Notes: a model not told the origin generated them from the sequence alone. A stretch of 64,000 nucleotides of DNA from Gemmatimonadaceae bacterium (GCA_035606695.1 DATNEW010000023.1:1-64000), one strand, 5' to 3'. Counted from the stretch's first letter, positions 43,805-53,062 are shown. Numbers and translations are program-made.

Positions 43805-46800
43805 TTATTTCTTCGCCGCGGTCCGCGTCCGGTCGCGCACGCCGACCGTGTTGTCGGTCGTGATGCGGTCGATCAGCTTGTGCAGCGGGTCGATCCCCGC
43901 GCGATACGGAATCTGATCCACGAACACCGTCACCTTCTGCGGCCCGGTCAGAATGCGGTGCTTCACGAGATACAGCGGCACGCCAACCTTGGAGTCGATC
44001 GTCGGGTCGGGCTTGGCCGGCGCCTTGGCGAACAGGCCGATGTCGATCCAGTCGTCCATCGCCTGCTGCGTCTCTTTGCCGAGACTGTCGGCGCGCACCT
44101 TCTTCGCCGTGACGTACAAATCGACCGCATACTTCCCCGGCGATCCCGCGGGTGCGGCGCTCGCGTTCACGGAATCCGTTTTGAGCTCGTACAGCGTGAT
44201 GTTCTCGAACAGATCGGCGATCAGATACTTGAGGGAATCGGGCGTCGCGGCGCGCAGCGAGTCGACGAGCTCGAGCGACGTCGGATACGGCGGCCCCTTG
44301 AACTTCGTCGCGTTCAGAAAGCCGCGCACCGCGGCGTTCATACGCGCCTCGCCCAGATAATCGCGCAGCGCGTACGTGACGAGCGAGCCCTTGTTGTAAT
44401 GGATGTACGGCTGATTCTCCCCGAGCTCGAGCGGCAACTCCTTGCGCCGCTCCGTCGCGCGGCCGAGGAGATACGAATTCAGCTCGTACTCCAGAAACTT
44501 GCGCATGTTGGCGGGACCGAACTCCTTCTCCATGACCATGAGCGCGGAATACTGCGCCATCGTCTCGGAGAGCATCGTCGAGCCTTGCGCGTCCGCACCG
44601 ACGACTTGATGTGCCCACCACTGGTGCGCCACTTCGTGCGCCGTCACGTAGAACGGGTAATCGACGTCGTCCGGGCTCTCGACGCGCGCGATGAATCCGA
44701 TCGCCTCGGAGAACGGAATGGTGTTCGGCAGCGACTGCGCGAACGTCGCGTAGCGCGGAAACTCCACGATGCGAAGTTGATGATACTGGTACGGAGAGAA
44801 ATTCGTCGTGTAGTAGTCGAGCGATTTCTTCACGGCATCCAGCATCCGGTCCACGTTGTACGCGTGTGAGGGATGATAGAGAATGGCGATGTCCACCGAA
44901 TCGCCCGCCGCGGCGTGCGCGTCCGCCGGCCGCCACGTCGCATGGCGGATCGCGTACCGCGCCGACTGAAACGCCCACAGGTTCAGAATGGGCGCGTCCA
45001 TCTTATAGTGGAAATACCGCCGGCCGTTCGCCGTCCATTCCTTCTGCAAATATCCCGAGGTGAGCGCGGTCTGGTCGAGATCGGTGCTCACGGTGGCGTC
45101 GTAGCTCAGCCAATCGGCGTCGTGACTGATGTAGTTGTTCGCCCACGTGCTGCGATCCGTCGGCGGCCGCATGCGCGGGCGGGGCGGCAAGTGCTCCTTC
45201 TTGCGCGCGTCCTCGTCCTGAATCTCCTCGCGGGCGTCGTAGCCGATCGTCGGCATGAACTGCACGTTCTCGAGAAACGTGCCGTTGCCCGTCACCGCAT
45301 TGTCCCGGATCTCGTTCGTGAATCCGTGATGCACGCGGCCGAGGACGAAGTGCAGCACCGTCGAGTCGCCGGGCGCGAGGGGATGCGCCAGCCGCCAGAT
45401 GTAATAGTTGCGCGGGGCATCGGCGACGACGCGCGTGGCGCCGCCGTCGAAGTCGAACGTGCGGATCTCCAGGTCCTCGTCGATGCCGACGTGGATCGAA
45501 TCGATCGGCGACGCGGTCTTGTTGCGGAGGACGTACTGTCCGGTGACGATCGCGTCGCGCTTCGACGGATAGAGATCGACCGCGAGCGTGATCCCGACGA
45601 TCCTCGGCTGCGGCGCGGTCTCGAACCGCTTGTACAACAGCTCCCGCTGGGCCCGCAAGTGCCGCTCGGCCTTGCTCGATCGCAAGGTATTTAGAATATT
45701 AGTATTATAATATATGAATCCGCCGAGGGCGGCAAACGCGACACCGGCGCCGATCGCGGTGGTGCGTGCCTTGCCCTGGAAGCGCGCCCGTGCCAACCGC
45801 GACCGCACGCCGAACGAGCGCTCCTCGCCGCGCACCCAGTACACGGTGCTCAGCACCAGCAGCAGCACCCCGAACGCGCTCCAGTACAGCTTCCACCACA
45901 GATACGGCCACGCGTACGGCCCCCAGCCGTTCATGTCCGAGTACGCCGAGCCGCTGTCCGACGCGTACTGATACAGGTTGCTCTCGACACCCAGGGCGCC
46001 GAGCAATCCCATGCCGAAAAACAGCAGAATGATCAGGAAGTGGCCGAGGTATTTGTGATTCACGAGCACGTGAACCACCATCGCCAGCACCGCGATCAGC
46101 AGATAGTCGATGAACCGGAAGCCGAGCAGCGACTCGAGGTACAGTGGAATCTCGAAGTGGTAGTAGCCGCGCGCCGCCTGCGTCGCGATGCCCGCCACCA
46201 TCGTCATGCCCAGCATCGCGAGAATCACCGCCGCGAGCGCCGAGAATTTCGCCAGGAACGACACGACGTTCGTCACCGGCGTCGCGTCGTAGATCTGATT
46301 GAGCTTCACGTCGCGCTCGGCCCAGATCAATTCGCCGGAATAGAAGACGATGATCACGAGGATAAACGTCCCGAACGAGCCGCTCAGGATGCTCTCCATC
46401 TGGTACGTCACCGGCCACGTCGTCGTGCCGTACAGCTTGCCCGTCGTGCGTGCGGCGACGATCAGATACAGGAGACCACCGCCGACGATCGCGCCGAAGT
46501 AGCGGCTGCGCACGATACGCCAGAACGATCGCGCGAACACGGATTGGAATTGGACCCAGCGCGCGCCGAGATCGGATCGCTGCGTCACCGACGGCAACGC
46601 GGTGACGCGCAGCGGGGCGACGACGGGCTCCGCGACCGCTTCCTCTTCGACCACTGCGGCCGGCTCGTCGACGGCCGGCATCTCCTGCGGACGCGCCGTG
46701 TCGCCCAACGCATGCGCGAATCGGAACACCGCGAACGAGCCGATGAACAATGCCGCCGCCACGCCGATCCAGAGCAGGCGATTCTCGAGCAGAATCCCCG

Positions 46801-47530
46801 AGATCGGCACGAGCCGCGAATTCTTTTCGGCGATCGACCAGTACTGCGTCAGCAGGTTCGTGGCGCGCAATCCGAATGGATCGAGCAGCGCCGCGAGATC
46901 CTTGTTCTGAATGTCGGTGAGGAGACTTCCCGCCAGCAGATATCCCACCAGCAGCAGCGCGCCGCCGACATAGTTGGGCAGCATCTGTCGGGTCAGCGCC
47001 ACCAGGCCGAAGAACAGCGCCGCCGTCAGCACGACGTTGGGCAGCACGACGCCGAAGTACGGCTGCAGGTACGACATCAGGCGGAACGGTCCCATCTTGT
47101 CCGCGTGCACCCACGGCGACACCGACGCGACGAACGATCCGACGCCGATGCCCGATACGACGAGCATGTTCACGATCAGCGCGCCGGTGTACCGCCCGCC
47201 GAAGAACGCCGCCTTGCTCACCGGCGTCGTATAGAACAGCGGGTCCATGCGGTACTCGTAATCCTTGTACAACGCGTTGCCGGCGAGCGCCGCCGTGATC
47301 GAGACGCCGAACAATGAGAGAATTGGTATGAGCGTCGCGAGCGCGTAGGGCGCGTTCGCCAGCACCTTGCCGCCGCTGCCCAAGGCCACGTTGAACTGGT
47401 CCCACGCCCCGCCGGCGATCAGCATGAACAGGAACGCGATCGCGAAGAAGATGCCGAAATACACCCACGTGGAGATTCGCCGCAGATAGTAGCGAACCTC
47501 CCAGCGGACGATCGCGAGGTAGGCGGTCAT
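43805..47530 (-). CDS. ABC transporter permease fused to an M1 family aminopeptidase
   Basis: A 1241-residue fusion. Residues 1-620 are two ABC-2-like permease halves with about six helices each (YLRRISTWVYFGIFFAIAFLFML at the start and FWRIVRSRYFGAIVGGGLLYLIV for the second). Residues about 630-1190 are an M1 peptidase region: beta domain, then HEVAHQWWAHQ (HExxH at 965-969) with the next zinc Glu at 989 (MLSETMAQY) and the catalytic-domain NKGSLVTYALRDYLGE. The peptidase faces the periplasm. ATG at 47530 overlaps the stop of the ATPase gene (ATGA). The fusion is a known family; whether it exports and cleaves its own peptide is unproven. Confidence 0.92.
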   Translation of the reverse strand: MTAYLAIVRWEVRYYLRRISTWVYFGIFFAIAFLFMLIAGGAWDQFNVALGSGGKVLANAPYALATLIPILSLFGVSITAALAGNALYKDYEYRMDPLFYTTPVSKAAFFGGRYTGALIVNMLVVSGIGVGSFVASVSPWVHADKMGPFRLMSYLQPYFGVVLPNVVLTAALFFGLVALTRQMLPNYVGGALLLVGYLLAGSLLTDIQNKDLAALLDPFGLRATNLLTQYWSIAEKNSRLVPISGILLENRLLWIGVAAALFIGSFAVFRFAHALGDTARPQEMPAVDEPAAVVEEEAVAEPVVAPLRVTALPSVTQRSDLGARWVQFQSVFARSFWRIVRSRYFGAIVGGGLLYLIVAARTTGKLYGTTTWPVTYQMESILSGSFGTFILVIIVFYSGELIWAERDVKLNQIYDATPVTNVVSFLAKFSALAAVILAMLGMTMVAGIATQAARGYYHFEIPLYLESLLGFRFIDYLLIAVLAMVVHVLVNHKYLGHFLIILLFFGMGLLGALGVESNLYQYASDSGSAYSDMNGWGPYAWPYLWWKLYWSAFGVLLLVLSTVYWVRGEERSFGVRSRLARARFQGKARTTAIGAGVAFAALGGFIYYNTNILNTLRSSKAERHLRAQRELLYKRFETAPQPRIVGITLAVDLYPSKRDAIVTGQYVLRNKTASPIDSIHVGIDEDLEIRTFDFDGGATRVVADAPRNYYIWRLAHPLAPGDSTVLHFVLGRVHHGFTNEIRDNAVTGNGTFLENVQFMPTIGYDAREEIQDEDARKKEHLPPRPRMRPPTDRSTWANNYISHDADWLSYDATVSTDLDQTALTSGYLQKEWTANGRRYFHYKMDAPILNLWAFQSARYAIRHATWRPADAHAAAGDSVDIAILYHPSHAYNVDRMLDAVKKSLDYYTTNFSPYQYHQLRIVEFPRYATFAQSLPNTIPFSEAIGFIARVESPDDVDYPFYVTAHEVAHQWWAHQVVGADAQGSTMLSETMAQYSALMVMEKEFGPANMRKFLEYELNSYLLGRATERRKELPLELGENQPYIHYNKGSLVTYALRDYLGEARMNAAVRGFLNATKFKGPPYPTSLELVDSLRAATPDSLKYLIADLFENITLYELKTDSVNASAAPAGSPGKYAVDLYVTAKKVRADSLGKETQQAMDDWIDIGLFAKAPAKPDPTIDSKVGVPLYLVKHRILTGPQKVTVFVDQIPYRAGIDPLHKLIDRITTDNTVGVRDRTRTAAKK

Positions 47531-48444
47531 GCCACGCCCGGCGCGCTGTCGGCGACCGCGCCGGCCCCCGCCGTCAACTGCTGCCTCAGCGCCGCGAAGT
47601 ACACGTCCTCGAGCGTCGCCATCGTCGGCTCGAATTCCGGCCCGGGTTGCGACTCACCGAATACGCGCACCACCGTCTTGCCGCCTGCCAGTTTCGTCGA
47701 GACCACCGAGTAGTCGCGCTGCATGTCGTTCAACTCGGCGCGCGGCACGGCGCGCACCCAGATCTTGCCCCGCACGTTCGCGATCGCCGCCGCGGGCTCG
47801 CCTTCCAGGCGAATCTCGCCGCGATCGATGATCGCCATGCGCGAACACAGATCGCTCACGTCGTCCACGATGTGGGTCGAGAGAATCACCACCGCGCTCT
47901 CGCCGAGCTCGGCGAGCAGATTCAGGAAGCGCACGCGTTCGGCGGGGTCGAGTCCGGCCGTCGGCTCGTCGACGATGATCAGATTCGGGTTGCCGAGCAG
48001 CGCGACGGCGATACCGAACCGTTGGCGCATGCCGCCGGAATAGCTCCCGAGCTGCTTCCGGCGCGCGCTTTCGAGATTCGTCTGCTCGAAGAGCGCGTCG
48101 ACGATGCGCCGTCGCTCGGCACGATCGGTGATGCCCTTGAGCACCGCGAAGTGATCGAGCAGATCCTCGGCCGTGACCTTCGGGTACACGCCGAATTCCT
48201 GCGGCAAGTAGCCCAGGCGACTGCGCACCACCTGCTTGTCGCGCAACACATCGATGTCGCCGAGGCGGGCCGAACCCGCATCGGCTTCCTGTAGCGTCGC
48301 GAGAATGCGCATCAGCGTCGACTTCCCTGCACCGTTCGGTCCGAGCAGCCCGAACATGCCGGGTGGAATCGTCAACGACACGTTGTTCAGAGCGCGCGTG
48401 CCGTTCTCGTACGTCTTCGACAGGCCCTCGATGCGCAATTCCAT
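47527..48444 (-). CDS. ABC transporter ATP-binding protein
   Basis: A 305-residue ATPase of the CcmA/YhaQ type. Walker A is GPNGAGKS (35-42), the Q-loop is YLPQEFGVYPKVTAED, the signature is YSGGMRQR (135-142), Walker B with catalytic Glu is LIIVDEPTAGLDP and the switch His follows in ILSTHIVDDV. The C-terminal 80 residues are an accessory domain (GEIRLEGEPAAAIANVRG, a common family ending). It overlaps the permease/M1 fusion gene and energises that transporter. ATG at 48444. The porin gene upstream ends only 17 bases away on the reverse side of the same strand, so order is porin, ATPase in transcription. Confidence 0.95.
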   Translation of the reverse strand: MELRIEGLSKTYENGTRALNNVSLTIPPGMFGLLGPNGAGKSTLMRILATLQEADAGSARLGDIDVLRDKQVVRSRLGYLPQEFGVYPKVTAEDLLDHFAVLKGITDRAERRRIVDALFEQTNLESARRKQLGSYSGGMRQRFGIAVALLGNPNLIIVDEPTAGLDPAERVRFLNLLAELGESAVVILSTHIVDDVSDLCSRMAIIDRGEIRLEGEPAAAIANVRGKIWVRAVPRAELNDMQRDYSVVSTKLAGGKTVVRVFGESQPGPEFEPTMATLEDVYFAALRQQLTAGAGAVADSAPGVA

Positions 48445-48461
48445 TGTGCGAACTCCCGGCG

Positions 48462-49529
48462 CTACCAGAGCGCCTGAAACGCGAGCAGAGCGAAGGTCCC
48501 GTCGGGAACGGTCGTGATGTTCGGAAAGGTCTGGCGCACGACGTTGAGCGATATCTTCGCCAGGCCGCTCTCGACGAGATAACTCGCGCCAACCGTGATC
48601 TGCCGCTCGAACGCGTTCGAGAGCGTGGTCTCAGCCGTGCGATCTCGATCCCATGAATCGTAGCGTGCGACGAGCTGCACGTCTTTCGTCGGACGCAATG
48701 CGCCGAGTGAATACCACCCAAAGCGACGCAGGAGGCCGTCGCGCGCGGCCATCGTTTCGGCGCGTAGCGTCACGAGCGAATTGCGGTATTGCACTTCGGT
48801 CGCCGCCCGCTGCTTCATTTGCGCAACGGGGCCGCCCTCGAATCCGCCGGTTCCACCGAACTGGAATCCCGGCAGTAGCGGCACGTGATAGACGAGTCGC
48901 GCGAGCAGTGCTTTTTGATCGTTGGCATCGGTGCTGCCTTGATCGTCGCCCATCTCGTTGAACATGCCGACGTGCCCCTCGAATCCCGCCGGGAGCGCGA
49001 CGTTCGCCGAGACGCCGATGTCGCGCACGTCGCCCAGTCCGACCGCACGAGATCGCTCGGCCTCGAAGTTCGCGCGCTCGATCGTCTCGAGGTACGACGC
49101 CGAGGTCGTCGCCTCGAGTCCGAGCGGCACGATCTGCTGTCCGATGTCGACTGACAGGTAGCGATTCGCCAGGTAGGTGAGCGCCGCGTCCTGCAGGATG
49201 CGCGATTTCTGATCGACCGAGACGTTGGTCACGACGGCGGTGTCCGCGACGTCGCCCGTGGCCGTGTTGAGCGAAATCACCTTGGCCGCGTCGAAGGTGA
49301 CGCGCCAGCGGAGCTTTGGCGTGAGGATCCCGTTGAACTTGAAATCGACTTTACGCAGTCGATACCCGTCCTTCGTCAACGGATCGCCGGTGCGATAGTA
49401 AACCTGAATGAAGCCGTGATTCTCAAACGGGGGCAGCGTGCGAAGCGTCGTCGAGTCCTGCGCCGCGACTGCCGCGGCGTTCACGAGACTGCACGATACG
49501 CCAAGAGCCAACACGCGCGCCCATCGCAT
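48462..49529 (-). CDS. Phosphate-selective porin (OprO/P)-like outer-membrane protein
   Basis: A 355-residue exported barrel. The signal MRWARVLALGVSCSLVNAAAVAAQ is followed by a typical OprO/P opening (HGFIQVYYRTGD, LRKVDFKFNGILTPKLRWRV), then DAALTYLANRYLSVDIGQQIVPLG, the plug-side motif RDIGVSANVALPAGFEGHVGMFN, and the closing strand LNVVRQTFPN..FALLAFQALW with a C-terminal aromatic residue, as needed for barrel assembly. Anion (phosphate or polyphosphate) uptake is the family role, not proven here. ATG at 49529 is chosen; 49556 would add 9 residues and also give a signal peptide. It lies upstream of the ABC genes and may share their transcript. Confidence 0.8.
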   Translation of the reverse strand: MRWARVLALGVSCSLVNAAAVAAQDSTTLRTLPPFENHGFIQVYYRTGDPLTKDGYRLRKVDFKFNGILTPKLRWRVTFDAAKVISLNTATGDVADTAVVTNVSVDQKSRILQDAALTYLANRYLSVDIGQQIVPLGLEATTSASYLETIERANFEAERSRAVGLGDVRDIGVSANVALPAGFEGHVGMFNEMGDDQGSTDANDQKALLARLVYHVPLLPGFQFGGTGGFEGGPVAQMKQRAATEVQYRNSLVTLRAETMAARDGLLRRFGWYSLGALRPTKDVQLVARYDSWDRDRTAETTLSNAFERQITVGASYLVESGLAKISLNVVRQTFPNITTVPDGTFALLAFQALW

Positions 49530-49674
49530 GGGCGCGTGGATGAACGAGATGATCATGAACGAATTGATTTCCGTTGAAGGGAGCGCACCGGGGTGCGCTC
49601 GGGCTGGCGAGGAGTATCTTACGAGGCAAACGCTCTCACCGCGACCCATCACACTCTCGACTCGCCTGGTTGAA

Positions 49675-52179
49675 ATGCGCCGGTTGGCTCTTTCGTTCGC
49701 GCTCGCCTCTCTTTCGGCCCTTCCCGCCTGCCAGCGCTCCGGCCAGTCCGCGCCCGGCACCGACTCGCTGTCCACCACACTCGGCTCGCGTCTTTCGACG
49801 GGCGTTCACCTCGATCCCGCGGCGCCACTCGCCGAAGTCGGACCGATGGTCCTGACCATGCGGCTGGCACCGGAACGCGATCGCGTCGTCCTGTCGATGA
49901 GCGGCTACGCGAAGCAAGGCATTCAAGTCGTGGACGTCGCATCCGGCCGCGTGTTGCAAGACCTTCGGCAACCCGCGGCGTTCGTCGGCCTTGCCTTCTC
50001 GCCGGATGGCCGGACGCTGTACGCCTCGGGCGGCAATCAGGACGTCGTCTATCGCTACGCGTGGGCGAACGGCGCCGCGACGTTGCGTGACAGCCTCGTG
50101 TTGGCACACAAGCCGAATCCGCGCTCGCCGGGCAAACGGTATCCGGCCGGCATCGCCGTCGATCCGCATGGAACGATGCTGTACGTCGCCGAGAATCTCG
50201 CGGACTCGCTCGCGGTGATCGACCTGTCGAGCGGCGAAGTCGTGCAGCGTTTTCCGACAGGCTCCTATCCGTACGACGTCGTCGCCGATGCCGCCGGCAA
50301 CGTGTACGTCTCGACGTGGGGCGGCAATACGGTCGCGCAGTTCTCCACGACGACGAACGGCTGGCTCGCGGCGAAAGGCATGATGACTGTCGCGCGGCAT
50401 CCGTCATCCCTGCTGTTGAATGCCGATGCGTCCCGGCTGTTCGTGGTTTCGGGAAGCACCGATCAAGTCGCGGTGGTGGACACGCGCTCGAGAATGGTGG
50501 TCGCTCGGCTGGCGGATCCGCCACCGTCGGGTCCGGATGAAGGGGCAACGCCGAATGCGCTCTCGTTGTCGGCCGACGGCACGCGTCTCTTCGTCGCGGA
50601 AGGAGACGCGAACGCGATCGGCGTCATCAATCTCTCCGCGGCCACTTCGGGTGTTTCGAATGCGCACGGCGACGATCGTCTCGCCGGCCGCATTCCAACG
50701 GGCTGGTATCCGACCGCGGTCATGCCGGTTGGCGATGCGCTCGTCGCGATCAGCGCGAAAGGCAAAGGCTCGGGTCCCAACCCGACTGGACCGCAGCCGC
50801 AGTCCGCGCTGGTGAATCAGGCACGCGGATCGACACACATCTTCGCCACGTTACGCGGTGGCTACATGCGCGTTCCGCTTGCCGAAACGGTTGGTCCGGC
50901 GCTCGCGTCGTACACGGCGCGCGTGACGAAGGCGAATGGATGGAACGCGCATGCGAAGACCTTCCAGTACCCGCCGTTCAAGCACGTCGTCTACATCATC
51001 AAAGAGAATCGCACCTACGATCAGATTCTTGGCGACGACCGGCAAGGCGACGGCGATTCGTCGTTGATGTTCTTCGGTCCGAGCGTGTCGCCAAACCACC
51101 ATGCGCTCGCCGATCGATTCGGGTTGTTCGATCGCTTCTTCGTGAACGCCGAAGTGAGCGCCGACGGCCACAACTGGTCGACGGCCGCGTACGCGACGGA
51201 CTATCTCGAGAAGACCGTGCAGTCGAACTACTCGGCGCGCGGCCGCACGTACGATTACGAAGGGACCAATCACGGATTCGGCACGGCGAGCATTCCGAAC
51301 GACGACGTCAACGAGCCCGCCGCCGGCTACCTGTGGGATCTCGCGGTCAAGAAAGGCATCACGCTGCGGAACTACGGCGAGTTCGTGCAGCCGGAGACGC
51401 GCGCGCGTTCCGAGCGGGAGGAAGGCGACGGGCGAGGACCTCAGGTCTATCGCGGCGTCAAGCCCGCGCTCGTGGCGACGTCGAATCCCCAATATCCAAA
51501 CTTCAATCTGAGCATTCGCGACCAGCACCGCGCCGACATCTGGATTGCCGAGCTGCAGGAGTACGCGAAGACCAACTCGATGCCGGCGCTGGAGATCGTC
51601 CGCCTGCCGAACGATCACACGTCGGGCGCCGCCGTCGGTGCGCCGACGCCGCGCGCCCACTTCGCCGACAACGACCTGGCGCTCGGCCGCATGATCGAGG
51701 CGCTGAGTCGCTCGCCCTTCTGGGGCAGCACGGTCGTGTTCGTGCTGGAAGACGACGCGCAGAATGGTCCCGATCACGTCGATGGTCACCGCTCGCCATT
51801 CTTCGTCGTGTCGGCGTACAACCGGCCGGGCGTCGAGCATCGGTTCACGAACACCACCGATGTGCTGCGCACGATCGAGGAGATCCTGGGCCTGCAATCG
51901 ATGTCGCACTTCGACTACTTCGGCCGGCCGCTGCATGACGTGTGGGCGAGCACGCCGGATGTGCGGCCGTATGTCGCGCTCACGCCGGCGCAGTCGCTCG
52001 ACGAGGTGAATCAGCGCAATGCGCCGGGTGCGAAGGAATCCGCGCATCTCGACCTCCACGTCGAGGACGCGGTCGACGACGCGAAGTTCAATCAGATTTT
52101 GTGGAAGGCCATCAAGGGGCCGGATGTGCCGTATCCGGGCACGCGGCGCGCGAGCGCGAAGGAGCTGAAGGGTCCGTAA
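49675..52179 (+). CDS. Beta-propeller plus phosphoesterase (phospholipase C-like) lipoprotein
   Basis: An 834-residue exported protein. The signal MRRLALSFALASLSALPACQ places the lipid Cys at 19. Residues 50-410 form a YVTN-type beta-propeller (FSPDGRTLYASGGNQ, GTMLYVAENLADSLAVIDLSSGE, DASRLFVVSGSTDQVAVVDTRS). Residues about 440-800 are a phosphoesterase domain: HVVYIIKENRTYDQILGD with the metal-site Glu-Asn, DRFFVNAEVSADGHNW, RLPNDHTSGA and VFVLEDDAQNGPDHVDGHRSPFFV. Relatives are acid phosphatases or phospholipase C enzymes. ATG at 49675 starts the lipobox. It is divergent from the OprO/P-like porin gene (146-base gap); joint phosphate scavenging is a reasonable inference. Confidence 0.87.
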   Translation: MRRLALSFALASLSALPACQRSGQSAPGTDSLSTTLGSRLSTGVHLDPAAPLAEVGPMVLTMRLAPERDRVVLSMSGYAKQGIQVVDVASGRVLQDLRQPAAFVGLAFSPDGRTLYASGGNQDVVYRYAWANGAATLRDSLVLAHKPNPRSPGKRYPAGIAVDPHGTMLYVAENLADSLAVIDLSSGEVVQRFPTGSYPYDVVADAAGNVYVSTWGGNTVAQFSTTTNGWLAAKGMMTVARHPSSLLLNADASRLFVVSGSTDQVAVVDTRSRMVVARLADPPPSGPDEGATPNALSLSADGTRLFVAEGDANAIGVINLSAATSGVSNAHGDDRLAGRIPTGWYPTAVMPVGDALVAISAKGKGSGPNPTGPQPQSALVNQARGSTHIFATLRGGYMRVPLAETVGPALASYTARVTKANGWNAHAKTFQYPPFKHVVYIIKENRTYDQILGDDRQGDGDSSLMFFGPSVSPNHHALADRFGLFDRFFVNAEVSADGHNWSTAAYATDYLEKTVQSNYSARGRTYDYEGTNHGFGTASIPNDDVNEPAAGYLWDLAVKKGITLRNYGEFVQPETRARSEREEGDGRGPQVYRGVKPALVATSNPQYPNFNLSIRDQHRADIWIAELQEYAKTNSMPALEIVRLPNDHTSGAAVGAPTPRAHFADNDLALGRMIEALSRSPFWGSTVVFVLEDDAQNGPDHVDGHRSPFFVVSAYNRPGVEHRFTNTTDVLRTIEEILGLQSMSHFDYFGRPLHDVWASTPDVRPYVALTPAQSLDEVNQRNAPGAKESAHLDLHVEDAVDDAKFNQILWKAIKGPDVPYPGTRRASAKELKGP

Positions 52180-52189
52180 GACCCCTGAG

Positions 52190-52276
52190 GTCATCCTGAG
52201 GAGCGTAGCGACGAAGGACCCCTATCCGTGGCGGTAAGGGGTCCTTTCACTTCGCTGCGCTCAGCGTCAGGATGAC
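52190..52276. repeat. Interspersed palindromic element (GTCATCC family) acting as a hairpin
   Basis: GTCATCCTGA (52190-52199) is perfectly inverted at 52267-52276. An inner pair AAGGACCCCT and AGGGGTCCTT adds another perfect 10-bp stem, and GAGCGTAGCGA pairs with the inverse of GCGCAGCG on the other side, so nearly the whole 87 bases fold back. It lies between the convergent phosphoesterase and infA genes and may stop transcription from both sides. Confidence 0.8.
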
Positions 52277-52284
52277 AGACTACT

Positions 52285-52506
52285 TCACGTCTTGTGTCTG
52301 AAGATGATTCGCCCGCGCGTCAAATCGTACGGCGACACTTCGATCGTCACGCGATCGCCTTGCAGCACGCGAATGCGAAACCGGCGCATGTTGCCGCCGA
52401 GCGTGGCGAGCACATTGTGTCCATTGGTGAGCTGAACGCGGAAGGTTGCATTGGGCAACACTTCCGTGACCTGCCCTTCGAGCTGAATTGGTTCTTCCTT
52501 GGCCAT
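52285..52506 (-). CDS. infA: Translation initiation factor IF-1
   Basis: A 73-residue S1/OB-fold protein. It starts [26 protein letters not shown] and has [34 protein letters not shown], which is IF-1 throughout. IF-1 binds the A site of the 30S subunit with IF-2 and IF-3. The usual H-I-S-G-K-M-R segment reads T-L-G-G-N-M-R, a moderate divergence. It stands alone, not in the rpmJ/secY cluster, so a second infA elsewhere is possible. The ATG has no Shine-Dalgarno sequence; a TATACT box 9 bases upstream suggests a leaderless transcript. Confidence 0.93.
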   Translation of the reverse strand: MAKEEPIQLEGQVTEVLPNATFRVQLTNGHNVLATLGGNMRRFRIRVLQGDRVTIEVSPYDLTRGRIIFRHKT

Positions 52507-52514
52507 GGGGGAGA

Positions 52515-52520
52515 AGTATA
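52515..52520 (-). promoter_or_regulatory. Candidate -10 box of infA (leaderless transcript)
   Basis: TATACT on the minus strand ends 8 bases before the infA ATG, which places the expected start of transcription at or next to the ATG. No good -35 is visible at 17 bases. The gap has no ribosome-binding site. Leaderless initiation is an inference. Confidence 0.35.
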
Positions 52521-52550
52521 CCCGCAAGGATGAGCTAGCGCGACTGCGAT

Positions 52551-52574
52551 GGGGGTTGGGCGATGGGCGTTGGG
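52551..52574 (+). repeat. G-quadruplex-capable array, left flank of the four-helix-bundle gene
   Basis: Four G-runs (52551-52555, 52558-52560, 52565-52567, 52572-52574) with loops TT, CGAT and CGTT. This satisfies the four-run, short-loop pattern for an intramolecular G-quadruplex on the plus strand. It is the inverse of the array at 53026-53056. Confidence 0.65.
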
Positions 52575-52660
52575 CGCTAGTGATGTCGTGCGGAATGAAA
52601 TGGTAGCACACGGACGCAACGACGCGTGCAGTATCATCCGTGCGCCCTCGCCAACGTGGA

Positions 52661-53023
52661 ATGCGGGCTTTCCGCAAGATCGAAGCGTGGCAGAAAGGGA
52701 TGGATCTCATCACAGAGATCTACCGCCTCACTCGTCGGTTTCCGCGCGAAGAGTTGTTTTGCCTGACGTTTCAACTTCGCAAAGCAGCGCTACGGATTCC
52801 GTCATGCATCGCCGAAGGCACCGAGCGCGATACGGCGGCGGACCGGCGACATTTCCTCACCGTCGCTCGCGGCTCCGTCGCAGAAATTGAAACACAGCTC
52901 GAGGCGGCGGTGCGACTCGAGTACGTCGAACTCGGCGATCTCGACGACGTACTCGAATTGACCGACCACCTCGGCGGCATGCTGACCAATCTTCGACGGA
53001 ACATCCGCGACCGTCCGCTCTGA
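52661..53023 (+). CDS. Four-helix-bundle protein (S23/Avd-like, TIGR02436 type)
   Basis: A 120-residue helical protein. It has the family signature [25 protein letters not shown] at the N-terminus, then [53 protein letters not shown] in order (shown in pieces: [32 protein letters not shown]), then a last helix [15 protein letters not shown]. Family members were first seen in 23S rRNA intervening sequences and resemble Avd of diversity-generating retroelements, forming pentameric barrels that bind nucleic acid. No reverse transcriptase is nearby. ATG at 52661 is preferred over 52640. The stop abuts a C-rich array, and an inverted G-rich array lies upstream. Confidence 0.88.
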   Translation: MRAFRKIEAWQKGMDLITEIYRLTRRFPREELFCLTFQLRKAALRIPSCIAEGTERDTAADRRHFLTVARGSVAEIETQLEAAVRLEYVELGDLDDVLELTDHLGGMLTNLRRNIRDRPL

Positions 53024-53025
53024 CG

Positions 53026-53056
53026 CCCAACGCCCAACGCCCAACGCCCAACGCCC
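53026..53056 (-). repeat. G-quadruplex-capable array, right flank of the four-helix-bundle gene
   Basis: Five CCC runs at 7-base spacing (53026, 53033, 53040, 53047, 53054) with AACG loops. On the minus strand this is GGGCGTT repeated, a textbook G3N4 quadruplex. It begins three bases after the stop of the gene at 52661-53023 and reaches to within seven bases of the next convergent stop. Confidence 0.75.
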
Positions 53057-53062
53057 AACGCG

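Noticed and set aside
52661-53023. Diversity-generating retroelement accessory gene (Avd)
   Set aside because: The protein resembles Avd, but no reverse transcriptase, template repeat or variable target gene is present in the window.
53026-53056. Possible CRISPR-like array
   Set aside because: Units are only 7 bases with 4-base intervals that do not vary. There are no spacers and no cas genes. It is a minisatellite with quadruplex potential.
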